This document shows positions 1-12,581 of a stretch of 64,000 nucleotides of DNA, one piece after another; within the stretch, counting starts at the first letter, position 1, and each line of letters begins with the position of its first letter. The notes below the pieces were generated by a model, which worked only from the letters and a program-made list of their open reading frames with translations, was not told the DNA's origin and did not search any database. The translations under genes and the position numbers were made by a program. Location: positions 41,053,145 to 41,117,144 of the forward strand of contig JAULJL010000001.1 of NCBI GenBank assembly GCA_030761205.1. The letters are read 5' to 3'. The DNA comes from Fremontodendron californicum. Lineage: Eukaryota > Streptophyta > Magnoliopsida > Malvales > Malvaceae.

Positions 1-3000
1 ATCAAAACTATATCAAAAGATACCAAAACTATTACAAAGGTTATAAAAATTATTTCAAAAGTTATCAAAATTATATTATAGGCTTTCAAAATTATATTAA
101 AAGTTACCAAAATTATATGAAAAGTTACTAAGATTATATAAAATGTTACCAAAATTATATAAAAGATTATCAAATTATATCAAATATTACCAAAATTATA
201 TTAAAAGCTGTCAAAATTATATCAATGATTATCAAAATTATAAAAGGTTATCAAAACCATAAGGTTACCAAAATCATATAAAAAATTACCAAAAATATAT
301 CAAAAGTTGTCAAATTATATCAAAAGTTATCAAAAGTATATCAAAAGTTGTCAAAATTACATCAAATCTTATCAAATTTGTACAAAGGTTTTCAAAATTA
401 TATCAAAGGTTACTAAAATTATATCAAAGGTTATCACAATTATATCAAGGGTTATCCAGAATTATATAAAAAATGAATAAAATTATATAAAAGTTACTAA
501 AATTATATCAAAGGTTACAAAAATTATTACAAAAGTTATTAAAATTATATCAAAAGTTATCAAAATTATATAAAAAATTACGAAAAGTATATTAAAAATT
601 ATCAAAATTATATCAAAGATACCAAATTTATATCAAAGATTACCAAAAGGATACCAAAATTATATTAAAAGTTATCAAAATCATATCAAATTTACCAATT
701 ATATCAAAGGTTACCAAAATTATATCATAAGTTACCAAAATTGTATAAAGGTTATCAAAATTATATTAGAAGTTATAAAAATGACAAAATCATATCGAAA
801 GTTACCAAAATTATTTCAAAGGTTCCTAAGATTATATCCAAGATTACCAAAATAATTAATAAGGTTATCAAAATTATATTAAATATTATCAAATATAAAA
901 AGTTACCAAAACTATTACAATGGTTATCAAATTTATATTAAAAGGCATCAAAATTTATTAAAATTATATATCAAAATAATATCAAAGATTACCAAAATTA
1001 TATCAAACTTTATTGAAAGGTTACCAAAATTATATCAAAGGTTATCAAAATAATATAAAAAATTATCAAAATCAAAATTATACCAAAGGTTATTAAAATT
1101 GTATCAAATATTGTCAAAATCATATTAAAGGTTACCAAAACTATATCAAAGGTTATCAAAATTGTATTAAAGGTTATCGAAATTACATAAACAATTATCA
1201 AAATCATATCAAAAGTTATCAAAATATTTTCAAAGGTTAACAAAATTATATCCAAAGTTGTAAAAAATATATCAAAATTACATCAAAGGTTATCAAAACT
1301 ATATCAAAAGATACCAAAACTATTACAAAGGTTACCAAAATTATATCAAAAGTTATCAAATTTATATTATAGGCTTTCAAAATTATATTAAAAGTTACCA
1401 AAATTATATGAAAAGTTACTAAGATTATATATAATGTTACCAAAATTATATAAAATATTATCAAATTATATCAAATATTACCAAAATTATATTAAAAGCT
1501 GTCAAAATTATATTAATGATTATCAAAATTAAAAAATGTTATCAAAACCATATTAAATGTTACCAAAAAATCAAAGATTACCAAAAATATATCAAAAGTT
1601 GTCAAAATTATATCAAAGTTTATCAAAAGTATATCAAAAGTTGTCAAAATTATATCAAATGTTATCAAATTTGTACAAAGGTTTTAAAAATTATATCAAA
1701 GGGTACTAAAATTATATTAAAGGTTATCACAATTATATCAAGGGTTATCTCGAATTATATCAAAAATTACCAAATTTATATAAACGTTACCAAAACTATA
1801 TCAAAGGTTATCAAAATTATATAAAAAGTTACCAAAATTACAAAATTTACCAAAAGTATATTTAAGGTTATCAAAATTATATCAAAGGTACCAAAATTAT
1901 ATCAAAAATTATCAAAAGGATATCAAAATTATATTAAAAGTAACAAAAATCATATCAAAGATTACCAATTATATCAAAAGTTACCAAAATTATATCACAA
2001 GTTACCAAAATTGTACAAAGGTTATCAAAATTATATTAGTAGTTATAAAAATGACAAAATCATATTAAAAGCTATCAAAATCATATCGAAATTTACCAAA
2101 ATTATTTCAAAGGTTCCTAAGATTATATCCAAGATTACCAAAACAATTACAGAAGTTATCAAAATTATATTAAATATCAAATGTTACCAAAACTATTACA
2201 AAGGTTATCAAATTTATATTAAAGGTATCAAAATTTATTAAAATTGTATCAAAAGTTATCAAAATGATATAAAAAATTACCAAAATTATATCAAAGTTTA
2301 TTGAAAGGTTACCAAAATTATATCAAAGGTTACCAAATTTATATTAAAGGTATCAAAATTTATTAAAATTGTATCAAAAGTTATCAAAATGATATAAAAA
2401 ATTACCAAAATTATATCAAAGTTTATTGAAAGGTTAACAAAATTATATCAAAGATTACCAAAATTATATAAAAAATTACCAAAATCAAAATTATACCAAA
2501 GGTTATTAAAATTATATCAAATATTGTCAAAATTATATTAAAGGTTACCAAAACTATATCAAAAGTTATCAAAATTGTATTAAAGGTTACCGAAATTACA
2601 TAAACAATTATCAAAATCATATCAAAAGTTATCAAAATATTTTCAAAGGTTAACAAAATTATATCCAAAGTTGTCAAAAATATATCAAAAGTTATCAAAA
2701 TTATATCAAAAGTTATCAAAACTATATCAAAATATACCAAAACTATTACAAAGGTTATAAAAATTATATCAAAAGTTATCAAATTTATATTATAGGCTTT
2801 TAAAATTATATCAAAAGTTACCAAAATTATATGAAAAGTTGTCAAAATTATATCAATGATTATCAAAATTATAAAATGTTATCAAAACCATATCAAAGGT
2901 TACCAAAATCATATCAAATATTACCAAAAATATATCAAAAGTTGTCAAAATTATATCAAATGTTATCAAATTTTTACAAAGGTTTTCAAAATTATAACAA

Positions 3001-6000
3001 AGGTTACTAAAATTATATTAAAGGTTATCACAATTATATCAAGGGTTATCCAGAATTATATCAAAAATTATCAAAATTATATAAACGTTACCAAAATTAT
3101 ATAAAAAATTATCAAAATTATTACAAAGGTTATCAAAATTATATCAAAAGTTACCAAAATTATATAAAAATTTACCAAAAGTATATTAAAGGTTATCAAA
3201 ATTATATCAAAGGTACCAAAATTATATAAAAAATTACCAAAAGAATACCAAAATTATATTAAAAGTAACAAAAATCATATCAAAGATTACCAATTATATC
3301 AAAAGTTACCAAAATTATATCATAAGTTACCAAAATTGTACAAAGGTTATTAAAATTATATTAGAAGTTATAAAAATGACAAAATCATATTAAAGGCTAT
3401 CAAAATTATATCGAAATTTACCAAAATTATTTCAAAGGTTCCTAAGATCATATCCAAAATTACCAAAATAATTACAGAAGTTATCAAAATTATATTAAAT
3501 ATTATCAAATATAAAAGGTTACCAAAATTATTACAAAGGTTATCAAATTTATATTAAAAGGTATCAAAATTTATTAAAATTGTATCAAAAGTTATCAAAA
3601 TGATATCAAAGATTACCAAAATTATATCAAAAATTATTGAAAGGTTACCAAAATTATATCAAAGGTTATCGAAATTATATAAAAAATTACCAAAATCAAA
3701 ATTATACCAAAGGTTATTAAAATTATATCAAATATTGTCAAAATTATATTAAAGGTTACCAAAACTATATCAAAGGTTATCAAAATTGTATTAAAGGTTA
3801 ACGAAATTACATAAACAATTATCAAAATCATATAAAAGGTTATCAAAATATTTTCAAAGGTTAACAAAATTATAGCCAAAGTTGTCAAAAATATATCAAA
3901 AGTTATCAAAATTATATGAAAGGTTATCAAAACTATATCAAAAAGATACCAAAACTATTACAAAGGTTATAAAAATTATATCAAAAGTTATCAAATTTAT
4001 ATTATAGGCTTTCAAAATTATATTAAAAGTTACCAAAATTATATGAAAAGTTACTAAGATTATATAACATGTTACCAAAATTATATAAAAGATTATCAAA
4101 TTATATCAAATATTACCAAAGTTATATAAAAAGTTGTCAAAATTATATCAATGATTATCAAAATTATAAAATGTTATCAAAACCATATCAAAGGTTACCA
4201 AAAAATCAAATATTACCAAAAATATATCAAAAGTTGTCAAAATTATATCAAAGTTTATCAAAAGTATATCAAAAGTTGTCAAAATTATATCAAATGTTAT
4301 CAAATTTTTACAAAGGTTTACAAAATTATATCAAAGGTTACTAAAATTATATTAAAGGTAATCACAATTATATAAAGGGTTATCCAGATTTATATCAAAA
4401 GTTACCAAAATTATATCAAAGGTTATCAAAATTATTACAAAGGTTATCAAAATTATATTAAAAGTTACCAAAATTATATAAAAAAATTACCAAAAATATA
4501 TTAAAGGTTATAAAAATTATATCAAAGGTACCAAAATTATATAAAAAATTACTAAAACGATACCAAAATTATATTAAAAGTTATCAAAATCATATCAAAG
4601 ATTACCAACTATATCAAAGCTTACCAAATTATATCACAAGTTACCAAAATTGTACAAAGGTTATCAAAATTATATTAGAAGTTATAAAAATGACAAAATC
4701 ATATCGAAATTTACCAAAATTATTTCAAAGGTTCCTAAAATTATATCCAAGATTACCAAAACAATTAGAGAAGTTATCAAAATTATATTAAATATTATCA
4801 AATATAAAAGGTTATCAAAACTATTACAAAGGTTATCAAATTTATATTAAAAGGTATTAAAATTTATTAAAATTGTATCAAAAGTTATTAAAATGATATC
4901 AAAGATTACCAAAATTATATCAAAGTTTATTGAAAGGTTACCAAAATTATATCAAAGGGCAAAATTATATAAAAAATTACCAAAATCAAAATTATACCAA
5001 AGGTTATTAAAAATTTATATCAAATATTGTCAAAATTATATTAAAGGTTACCAAACTATATCAAAGGTTATCAAAATTGTATTAAAGGTTACTGAAATTA
5101 CATAAACAATTATCAAAATTATATCAAAGGTTATCAAAATATTTTTAAAGGTTAACAAAATTATATCCAAAGTTGTCAAAAATATATCAAAAGTTATCAA
5201 AATTATATCAAAGGTTATGAAAACTATATAAAAAAGATACCAAAACTATTACAAAGGTTATCAAATTTATATTATAGGCTTTCAAAATTATATCAAAAGT
5301 TACCCTAATTATATGAAAAGTTACTAAGATTATATAAAATGTTACCAAAATTATATAAAAGATTATCAAATTATATCAAATATTACCAAAATTATATAAA
5401 AATTGTCAAAATTATATCAATGATTATCAAAATTATAAAAGATTATTAAAACCATATCAAAAGTTACCAAAATCATATAAAAGATTACCACAAATATATC
5501 AAAAGTTGTCAAAATTATATCAAAGGTTATCAAACGTATATCAAGTTGTCAAAATTATATCAAATGTTATCAAATTTCTACAAAGATTTTTAAAATTATA
5601 TCAAAGGTTATCACAATTATATCAATGATTATCCAAAATTATATCAAAAGTTATCAAAATTGTATAAAAGTTACCCAAATTATATAAAAGGTTACCAAAA
5701 TTATTACAAAGGTTATTAAAAAAGTTACCAAAATTATATAAAAAATTACCAAAAGTATATCAAAAGTTATCAAAATTATATCAAAGGTACCAAAATTATA
5801 TCAAAGATTACTAAAATTATATTAAAAGTCACCAAAATCATATCAAAGATTACCAATTATATCAAAAGTTACCACAATTACATCACAAGTTATCAAAATT
5901 GTATAAAGGTATCCAAATTATATTAGAAGTTATCAAAATGACAAAATCATATTAAAAGCTATCAAAATCATATCAAAAGCTACCTAAATCATTTCAAAAG

Positions 6001-7586
6001 TTCCTAAAATTATATCCAAGATTACCAAAATATTTACAAAAGTTATCAAAATTATATTAAATATTATAAAACATAAAAGGTTACCAAAACTATTACAAAA
6101 GTTATCAAATTTATATTAAAAGGTATCAAAATTTATTAAAATTACATCAAAAGTTACCAAAATCATATCAAAAATTATCAAAATTATATCAAAATTTATT
6201 GAAAGGTTACCAAAATTATATAAAAGGTTACCAAAATTATATAAAAATTTACCAAAATTAAAATTATACCAAAGGTTTTTAAAATTATATCAAATATTGT
6301 CAAAATTATATTAAATGTTACCAAAACTATATCAAAGGTTATCAAAATTGTATTAAAGGTTACCGAAATTACATAAACAATTATCACAATCATATCAAAG
6401 GTTATCAAAATATTTTAAAAGGTTAACAAAATTATATCCAAAGTTGTCAAAAATATATCAAAAGTTATCAAAATTATATCAAAGGTTATCAAAACTATAT
6501 CAAAAGATATCAAACTATTACAAAGATTATCAAAATTATATCAAAAGTTATTAAATTTATATTATAGGCTTTCAAAATTATATCAAAAGTTACCAAAATT
6601 ATATAAAATGTTACCAAAATTATATAATTTTTTTTTTAAATTTATATTAAATATTATCAAAATTATATTAAAAGTTGTCAAAATTATATTAATGATTATC
6701 AAATTATAAAAGGTTATCAAAACCATATCAAAGGTTATCAAAATCATATCAAAGATTAACAAAAATATATCAAAAGTTGCCAAAATTATATCAAAAGTAT
6801 TTCAAAAGTTGTCAAAATTATATCAAATGTTACCAAAATTATATAAAATTATCAAAATTATACTTAAAGTTACCAAAACTATTACAATAGTTATCAAATT
6901 ACATGAAAGGTTTATCAAAATTAATTATATTAAAATTACCAAAATTACATAAAAATTACCAAAAAGATACCAAAAATATATTAAAGGTTACCAAAATCAT
7001 ATCAAAGATTACCAACTATATCAAAGGTTATCAAAATTATATCAAAGGTTACCAAAATTATATCAAAATTTTATAAAAGTTATCAAAATGACAAAATCAT
7101 ATTAAAGACTATCAAAATCATAAAAGGTTATCAAAATTATATCGAAAGTTATCAAAATTATTTCAAATGTTCTTAAAATTATATCCAAAATTATCAAATT
7201 ATATTAAATATTATCAAAACTATTACAAAGGTATTAAAAATTGTATTAAAGTGTATAAAATTATATCAAAGGTTACTAAAATTATATAAAAGATTATCAA
7301 AATTATATCAAAGGTTATCAAAATTATATCAAAATCAAAATTATGCCAAAAATTAACAGAATCGTCTAAAAGGTTATTAAAATTATATTAAAGATTGTCA
7401 AAAATATATTAAAAGCTACCAAAATTATATCAAATATTATCAAAATTGTATCAAAAGTTACTGAAATCACATCAAAAGATATTAAAATCATATGAAAAGT
7501 TTTTAAAATCATTTCAAAAGTTAACAAAATTATATCTAAAGTTGTCAAAATTATATCAAATGTTATCAAAATTATGTCAAAATTAT
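1..7586. repeat. 21-bp minisatellite array with higher-order blocks
   Basis: The whole stretch is built from diverged copies of a 21-bp unit resembling AAAATTATATCAAAAGTTATC, with variants such as TTACC for TTATC and AAAGG for AAAAG. A rarer variant containing TATAGGCTTT appears once per block, with GGCTTT at 81, 1372, 2795, 4017, 5277 and 6567, so the spacing is 1291, 1423, 1222, 1260 and 1290 bp. A second marker, a TTCCTAAG-like variant, recurs at 823, 2114, 3439, 4732, 6001 and 7170 with similar spacing. This is a higher-order repeat of about 60 basic units. The array runs off the left edge and stops abruptly near 7586. Because 21 is a multiple of three, long frames stay open on both strands and give seven-residue peptide repeats. 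I do not regard these as genes. Confidence 0.95.
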
Positions 7587-7910
7587 TCTTTTTGTATCGT
7601 CCCTAAGCTTAGGTGTAATGTGGTTTGTCATATTAAAGCACGAATGGAGGTGAAGCATCCGAAAGAGAAGCAATCACAAACTCAGTTGGTGTTGCCCAAT
7701 ATTTTGCTATGTTAGTCGATTTGAATTAGCATGTCCTCAACAATGCTTTGATGCTTTGATCATAGTTTTGCAGCCAGACATACTTCAGCAAACAAACACC
7801 TTAAATTTATGTTATTTTAAAAGATGTAATGTAAGCAACACTTTTTTTTTTTTTTTGAGTTTTAGGGTAAGTTCCTTTATGATGAGCTTAAAATAGGTTC
7901 CATTACATAT
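7587..7910. other. spacer after the satellite
   Basis: This sequence is of mixed composition. It begins where the 21-bp periodicity ends and includes a poly-T run near 7842-7856. Near 7862-7880 lies a GGTAAGTTCCTTTAT segment that is weakly complementary to sequence near 8211-8225, so it may be one arm of a degenerate fold-back element. I see no gene. Confidence 0.4.
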
Positions 7911-8207
7911 AAATATGATAAAATTATATATAAATATGATAAATTACATAAAATTATCATGTTTATATGTAATTTTTTTTACATATAAACATGACAAATT
8001 ACATATATACATGACAAAATACATATAAATATGACAAATTACATATAACATGACAATTACATATAAACACGACAAATTACATATAAACATAATATATTTG
8101 TCATATTTATATGTAATTTTTTAAATAGTGTAATTTATTTACATATGTAATTTTATTTTTACATATAAACATAACAAAAATTATATATAAATATGATAAA
8201 TTATATA
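7911..8207. repeat. AT-rich array of an ACATATAAAYATGAYAAATT-like unit
   Basis: About a dozen imperfect copies of a roughly 20-bp unit close to ACATATAAACATGACAAATT occur here. They are in direct orientation in the middle, and inverted copies (such as CATGTTTATATGTAATT) lie near 7958-7974 and 8099-8117, so the array can fold into AT-rich hairpins. The flanks contain partially complementary AAGTTCCTTA and TAAGGAGCTT sequences, as expected of a decayed fold-back or MITE-like element. No clear target duplication was found. Confidence 0.6.
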
Positions 8208-9239
8208 TAATAAGGAGCTTTCCTAAAAAAAAAAAAATTTTGTTGTTGTAATTTCTACGTATGCTATAGCATTTATTGTGCAGTTTACTTCAGACACTGT
8301 TTTTGTTCTTTTTAATAAATGAAATTTGAATTTTATCAACATTCTAAAAGTTAAAACACTTTTTAAGATTTATTTTACTATTAAATATTTTCATTCATTA
8401 ATGCATTAAAAATCATCACTTTTAGTTGTCAACCATTGTACCTAGTGTAAATTTATTACTATAAATAAATAGCAGCCCAAGGTTGTCACAATATCTTCAA
8501 TTTCATTTTGGCATTTGGTTTTAGCAAAGCACAAAATTAAGCTAGCTCCATTCTCCAATTTTCAAATTTAGACTTCGGCTTTTTTTAACCTTCATTCCAA
8601 TTCTAACTTGACTTTTTTGGTTTTTTATTTTTTATATAATAAATATATATAAATTTATTATTATATAATAAATTAACAAATATATAAATTTTATTATTGT
8701 ATAAATCTAATAAATATATAAAATTTATTATTATATAACTACTATGAATATTACAAATAAATAATAAATACAAAAATATTATTTGAAATCTTACTTTTAT
8801 TTTTAATTATCTATTAATAAAATTATTATTTGATATAAATATAAATATAATTTTAATTATTTATTAATTTCATAATGTCAAATAATATAAAATTTTTATT
8901 ATATACTTACACATTTTAATCTAATGTTCTTAATGGTCATTTTATTTATTTATTATAATTCATTCCACCGTTATCGCTGCTTTTGAATCTAAAGATATAT
9001 CTCACCACTGATTTTAATCTCACTGTTACAATATCTAATTTCACTGCTATAGTAACTAATTTCATTTCTATCGATATTTTTACATCTCATCAAAATCAAT
9101 TTCACTGTTCATCAAAATCAACCTCAGTAACCTCAATCCTATTCTTTTTCTTGATATCCAAGAAAAGCTGTCACTTGGCTCCTTGGGGTCTGAATTCTGA
9201 TCACCATCAGGTCGAGAAAAACATGAATATGGCTCCATG
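8208..9239. other. AT-rich intergenic DNA
   Basis: This is low-complexity AT-rich sequence. A tandem-like run around 8628-8740 is made of AATATATAAATTTATTATT-type units. The last 250 bp before the retrotransposon are less AT-rich but contain no supported gene. Confidence 0.5.
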
Positions 9240-9244
9240 AGGAC

Positions 9245-9780
9245 TGTCAGACCCTGAAGATGCGCAAGCATCAGGCCTTGCTATGGCTCGACACAAGCAG
9301 GCCACCCATCGGGCCTTGCTGCGGGTCGACGCAGGCAGGTTCGATCGGGCCAAGTTGCGATGAGGTAATTGGTTCGGTGCACAACCAAGATGCGGGCTTG
9401 GGTGCAAAATCGTGGGAAAGACTAAGTCCGAGTCCAAGAGGGAATTCGGGTGCCTTGCACGCGGGCAAGTGGTCCGTGAAGTGCGGCAGACATGTTGGCT
9501 TGAGGAAGTTAAGTCCGAGTGGGAGACTGACTGGGGCGTGATGTGCGGACCAAGCATGCCCAAGGCCCACGTGCGCGGCGTGGTGCTTAAGTTGAGGAGT
9601 TATGTCCGAAACTTAAGGCACACTTCAACAAGATCGTGGTCAGTTCGAGTCTAAGTTGGATTGTAACTGTTTCCTTAAAAACGTGTCCTAGTGGTCAGGG
9701 GTGTTGGCCAAGTCTTGTAACTATAAATACTTGATTTAGTAGAGCAGAGGACACAACAGACTTGAGATCTGACTTGTGTG
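9245..9780 (+). repeat. 5' LTR, truncated
   Basis: It aligns without gaps to 11858-12393 with about seven mismatches. It carries a TATAAATA promoter element at 9722-9729. The last ~188 bp present in the 3' LTR, including the polyadenylation region, are absent: after GACTTGTGTG at 9771-9780 the sequence jumps into pol. Confidence 0.93.
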
Positions 9781-10315
9781 GAGATCTTTCCTTGGTTTGG
9801 CCAATTATTATCGACGGTTTATTAAGGACTATTCGAAGATGGCTGGGCCTCTCACGGATTTGTTAAAGAAAGACAAGCATTGGGAATGGTCGGATACTTG
9901 TCAAGAGGCATTTGAGAAGATTAAGCATGCAGTGACGTCAGAACCAGTGTTGAGATTGCCTGATTTCGAGCTACCCTTTGAGGTGCACACTGATGCTTCA
10001 GACCGAGCCATTGGTGGGGTGCTGGTCCAGGAGGGACACCCCATCGCTTATGAAAGCAGAAAACTGAAAGAAGCCGAGCGGCGGTACTCAGCTCACGAGA
10101 AGGAAATGACGGCAGTGGTGCATTGTTTGGAGATCTGGAAACACTACTTGCTGGGAACTAAGTTTGTGGTCGTGACCGATAGTGTTGCCAACACTTACTT
10201 TAAAACTCAGAAGAAGTTGACGCCCAAGCAAGCACGTTGGCAAGAATTTCTGGCTGAGTTCGATTTTACTTGGGTTCATAGACGGGAAGTCAGAACCAAG
10301 TCGCTGATGCTTTAA
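9781..10315 (+). pseudogene. retrotransposon pol fragment: RT C-terminus and RNase H
   Basis: The open frame runs from the LTR junction to a stop at 10315. It begins in the reverse transcriptase connection region (FLGLANYYRRFIKDYS) and continues through an RNase H domain. RNase H landmarks are visible: HTDAS with the first catalytic Asp, YSAHEKEM with the Glu, and VVTDS with the next Asp. The palm and its YxDD catalytic motif are missing because of the upstream deletion. Near 10284 a single-base frameshift moves the end of the domain into another frame, which causes the stop at 10315. It is a dead fragment of the Ty3/gypsy polyprotein. Confidence 0.9.
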
Positions 10316-11160
10316 GTAGGAAGGAGGTGAAAACCTTTGTTGTCGCCTTAACAACTGTGCAGTCGGATTTCGTGGATCGGATAAGGCAACAGGCCGATGC
10401 GGACTTGAATTATGGGCAGCTTAGACAGAAAGTCAGAGATGGGCTGGTCCGCAGATACTGGTTAGAAGATGACCTGTTGTATGCACGGGGCAACAGACTC
10501 TATGTTCCTGCGGGAGGGGCATTGAGGAGGGATTTGTTACGAGAGACGCATGACCCTCAGTGGGCCGGACATCCGGGAGTTAAGCGGATGTTAGCCTTAT
10601 TGTTGCGAACTTACTTCTGGCCCAAGATGGAAGAAGATATTGAGTTATACGTTCGGACATGTTTGACTTGTCAAGTGGACAAGACTGAAAGGAAGAAGCA
10701 AGCTGGTCTTCTTCAACCACTTCCGATTCCGGAGAGGCAGTGGGAGTCTGTTTCGATGGATTTCATAACCGGAATGCCCGAGGTAGGAGGCATGGGTTCG
10801 ATTTTGGTAGTGGTCGATCGCTTTTCGAAGTATGCAGTCTTTATGGCGGCACCACAAACATGCACCGCCAGTGCAGCAGCGGAACTGTTTCTGAAAAACG
10901 TGGTGAAGATTTTCGGGTTGCCTAAGGATATTGTTAGCGATCGGGATGCTCGGTTTACGGGCAAGTTCTGGACTTACTTGTTTAAATTGTTGGGTTCAGA
11001 GTTGAAGTTTTCTACAGCAAACCATCCGCAAACTGATGGCTAGACGGAACGGATCAATGCTTTGTTGGAAGAATACTTGAGGCATTATGTTACAGCGAGC
11101 CAGAAGAACTGGGTTAGTTTACTTGATGCAGCTCAGTTTTGTTATAATTTGCATAGTCAT
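10288..11160 (+). pseudogene. retrotransposon integrase, disrupted
   Basis: This is the next frame of the polyprotein. It contains an HHCC zinc-binding region (HPGVKRM then CLTC) and the integrase catalytic core, with the first Asp in SMDFITG and the second in SDRDARF. A TAG nonsense codon at 11041-11043 falls shortly before the third catalytic acidic residue. The frame stays open beyond it until a one-base indel near 11150-11157 shifts the reading frame again. An ATG-initiated ORF can be drawn from a downstream start codon, but the domain boundary lies upstream. It is non-functional as it stands. Confidence 0.9.
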
Positions 11161-11870
11161 CTGCGACGGGTTTGAGTCCAGCGGAGTTGGTTATGGGACA
11201 GCAGCCGTTGACACTGTCGGAAGTAGCCAAGTCTAAGTCTCAGGGAGAGTGCCCGGCTGCCTATCGCTTTATTAGGGAAAGGCAGGAGCTAATGGACCAG
11301 GCAAGAGAGAGCTCTGAAAAAGCTCAAAGGCGGATGAAGAAGTATGCGGATATGCATCGGCGGTCGCTGGAGTTTCAGGTCGGGGACAAGGTTCTACTGA
11401 AACCGACGCCTCAAATGTGGAAGAAGGTCACTGACAGACGCTATCATAAGGGCCTTGTGCAAAGGTATGATGGTCCATTCGAGGTGATCAAGAGAGTGGG
11501 TAATGTTGCTTATCGGTTAAAGTTGCCGGAACGGATGAAAGTTCACCCAACTTTCCATGTTAGTTTCCTAAAGCCTTATCATGAGGATGTTGTGAATGAA
11601 CGACAGTTGATCAGACGGGCACCTCCAAGTGTTCGGAAACACTTTGAGAAAAAGTTGGTTCGAATTTTAGACCATCGGAGGGAAGGCGCGAGTAGGAAAA
11701 ATCGTCGGGATTACTACTTGGTGCATTGGGAAGGCGAGAACATGGAAGACGCGACTTGGGAAAGGGAAGTTGACCTTTGGCAATTTGAAGATGAGATCAG
11801 ACTTTACTTAGAAACTCTTCCGATGAGGGCATCGAAATCATCTGGTGGGGGAGGGTTTGTCAGACCCTGA
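11161..11870 (+). pseudogene. retrotransposon integrase C-terminus and chromodomain
   Basis: This is the third frame of the same polyprotein, open up to a TGA just inside the 3' LTR. It starts in the integrase C-terminal part (PAELVMGQQPL), contains a GDKVLLK/YDGPFEV module, the VHPTFHVSFLKPY motif typical of chromovirus integrase, and ends in a chromodomain (YYLVHWEGENMEDATWE). The chromodomain assigns the element to the chromoviruses, whose integration is thought to be guided to chromatin marks. The part itself is undamaged but is cut off from the upstream domains by a frameshift and a nonsense codon. Confidence 0.9.
11844..11855 (+). other. polypurine tract of the retrotransposon
   Basis: A GGTGGGGGAGGG run lies two bases before the 3' LTR start at 11858. 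Its position and composition fit the plus-strand primer site of an LTR retrotransposon. Confidence 0.85.
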
Positions 11871-12581
11871 AGATGCGCAAGCATCAGGCCTTGCTGTGGC
11901 TCGACACAAGCAGGCCACCCATCGGGCCTTGCTGCGGGTCGACGTAGGCAGGTTCGATCGGGCCAAGTTGCGATGAGGTAATTGGTTCGGTGCACAACCA
12001 AGATGCGGGCTTGGGTGCAAAATCTTGGGAAAGACTAGGTCCGAGTCCAAGAGGGAATTCGGGTGCCTTGCACGCGGGCAAGTGGTCCGTGAAGTGCGGC
12101 AGACATGTTGGCTTGAGGAAGTTAAGTCCGAGTGGGAGACTGACTGGGGCGTGATGTGCGGACCAAGCATGCCTAAGGCCCACGTGCGCGGCGTGGTGCT
12201 TAAGTTGAGGAGTTGTGGCCGAAACTTAAGGCACACTTCAACAAGATCGTGGTCAGTTCGAGTCTAAGTTGGATTGTAACTGTTTCCTTAAAAACGTGTC
12301 CTAGTGGTCAGGGGTGTTGGCCAAGTCTTGTAACTATAAATACTTGATTTAGTAGAGCAGAGGACACAACAGACTTGAGATCTGACTTGTGTGATCCCTG
12401 CAGCAAACTTGTATTTCGAATTATTGAAGAGCAATAAAACGGTTGGGAGATTCCCGTAAACACTTGTTGCCTTTGTTTGATCGTTGTTTTTGTTTCCGTT
12501 ATATTTGTGTTGGACTGACTAAGTGCACGACTTAATGCCATCATTGGGTCAAAATTTTGGGGAAAAATTAACCCTTTGACA
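11858..12581 (+). repeat. 3' LTR, complete
   Basis: This 724-bp LTR begins with TGTCAG and ends with TTTGACA. It has TATAAATA at 12335-12342 and an AATAAA polyadenylation signal at 12433-12438, so the R region probably lies between about 12365 and 12460. It gives the full LTR length missing from the 5' copy. Confidence 0.93.

Larger units (their letters stand above)
9245..12581 (+). mobile_element. Ty3/gypsy chromovirus LTR retrotransposon, internally deleted
   Basis: The element starts with TGTCAG at 9245 and ends with TTTGACA at 12581, giving TGTCA/TGACA inverted ends. It is flanked by a perfect 5-bp target duplication, AGGAC, at 9240-9244 and 12582-12586. The internal region encodes reverse transcriptase C-terminus, RNase H, integrase and a chromodomain in the Ty3/gypsy order, and a polypurine tract sits just before the 3' LTR. 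The primer-binding site, gag, protease and most of the reverse transcriptase are missing, because the 5' LTR runs straight into the polymerase region at 9780/9781. The two LTRs differ at about 7 of 536 aligned positions by my count, with no indels, so the insertion is young. It cannot move on its own. Confidence 0.95.

Noticed and set aside
1010..4375. Open frames of 66-147 codons on both strands in the satellite
   Set aside because: They repeat a seven-residue peptide because the DNA unit is 21 bp. They have no start context, and mirror frames occur on the opposite strand.
7911..8207. CRISPR-like periodic repeat
   Set aside because: The units are contiguous without unique spacers, diverged and AT-only, in a plant nuclear context.
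9207..9570. Minus-strand frames of 99-118 codons in the LTR, repeated at 11838-12236
   Set aside because: They lie inside the two LTR copies, are antisense to the element and resemble no protein. The GC-richer LTR simply lacks stops.
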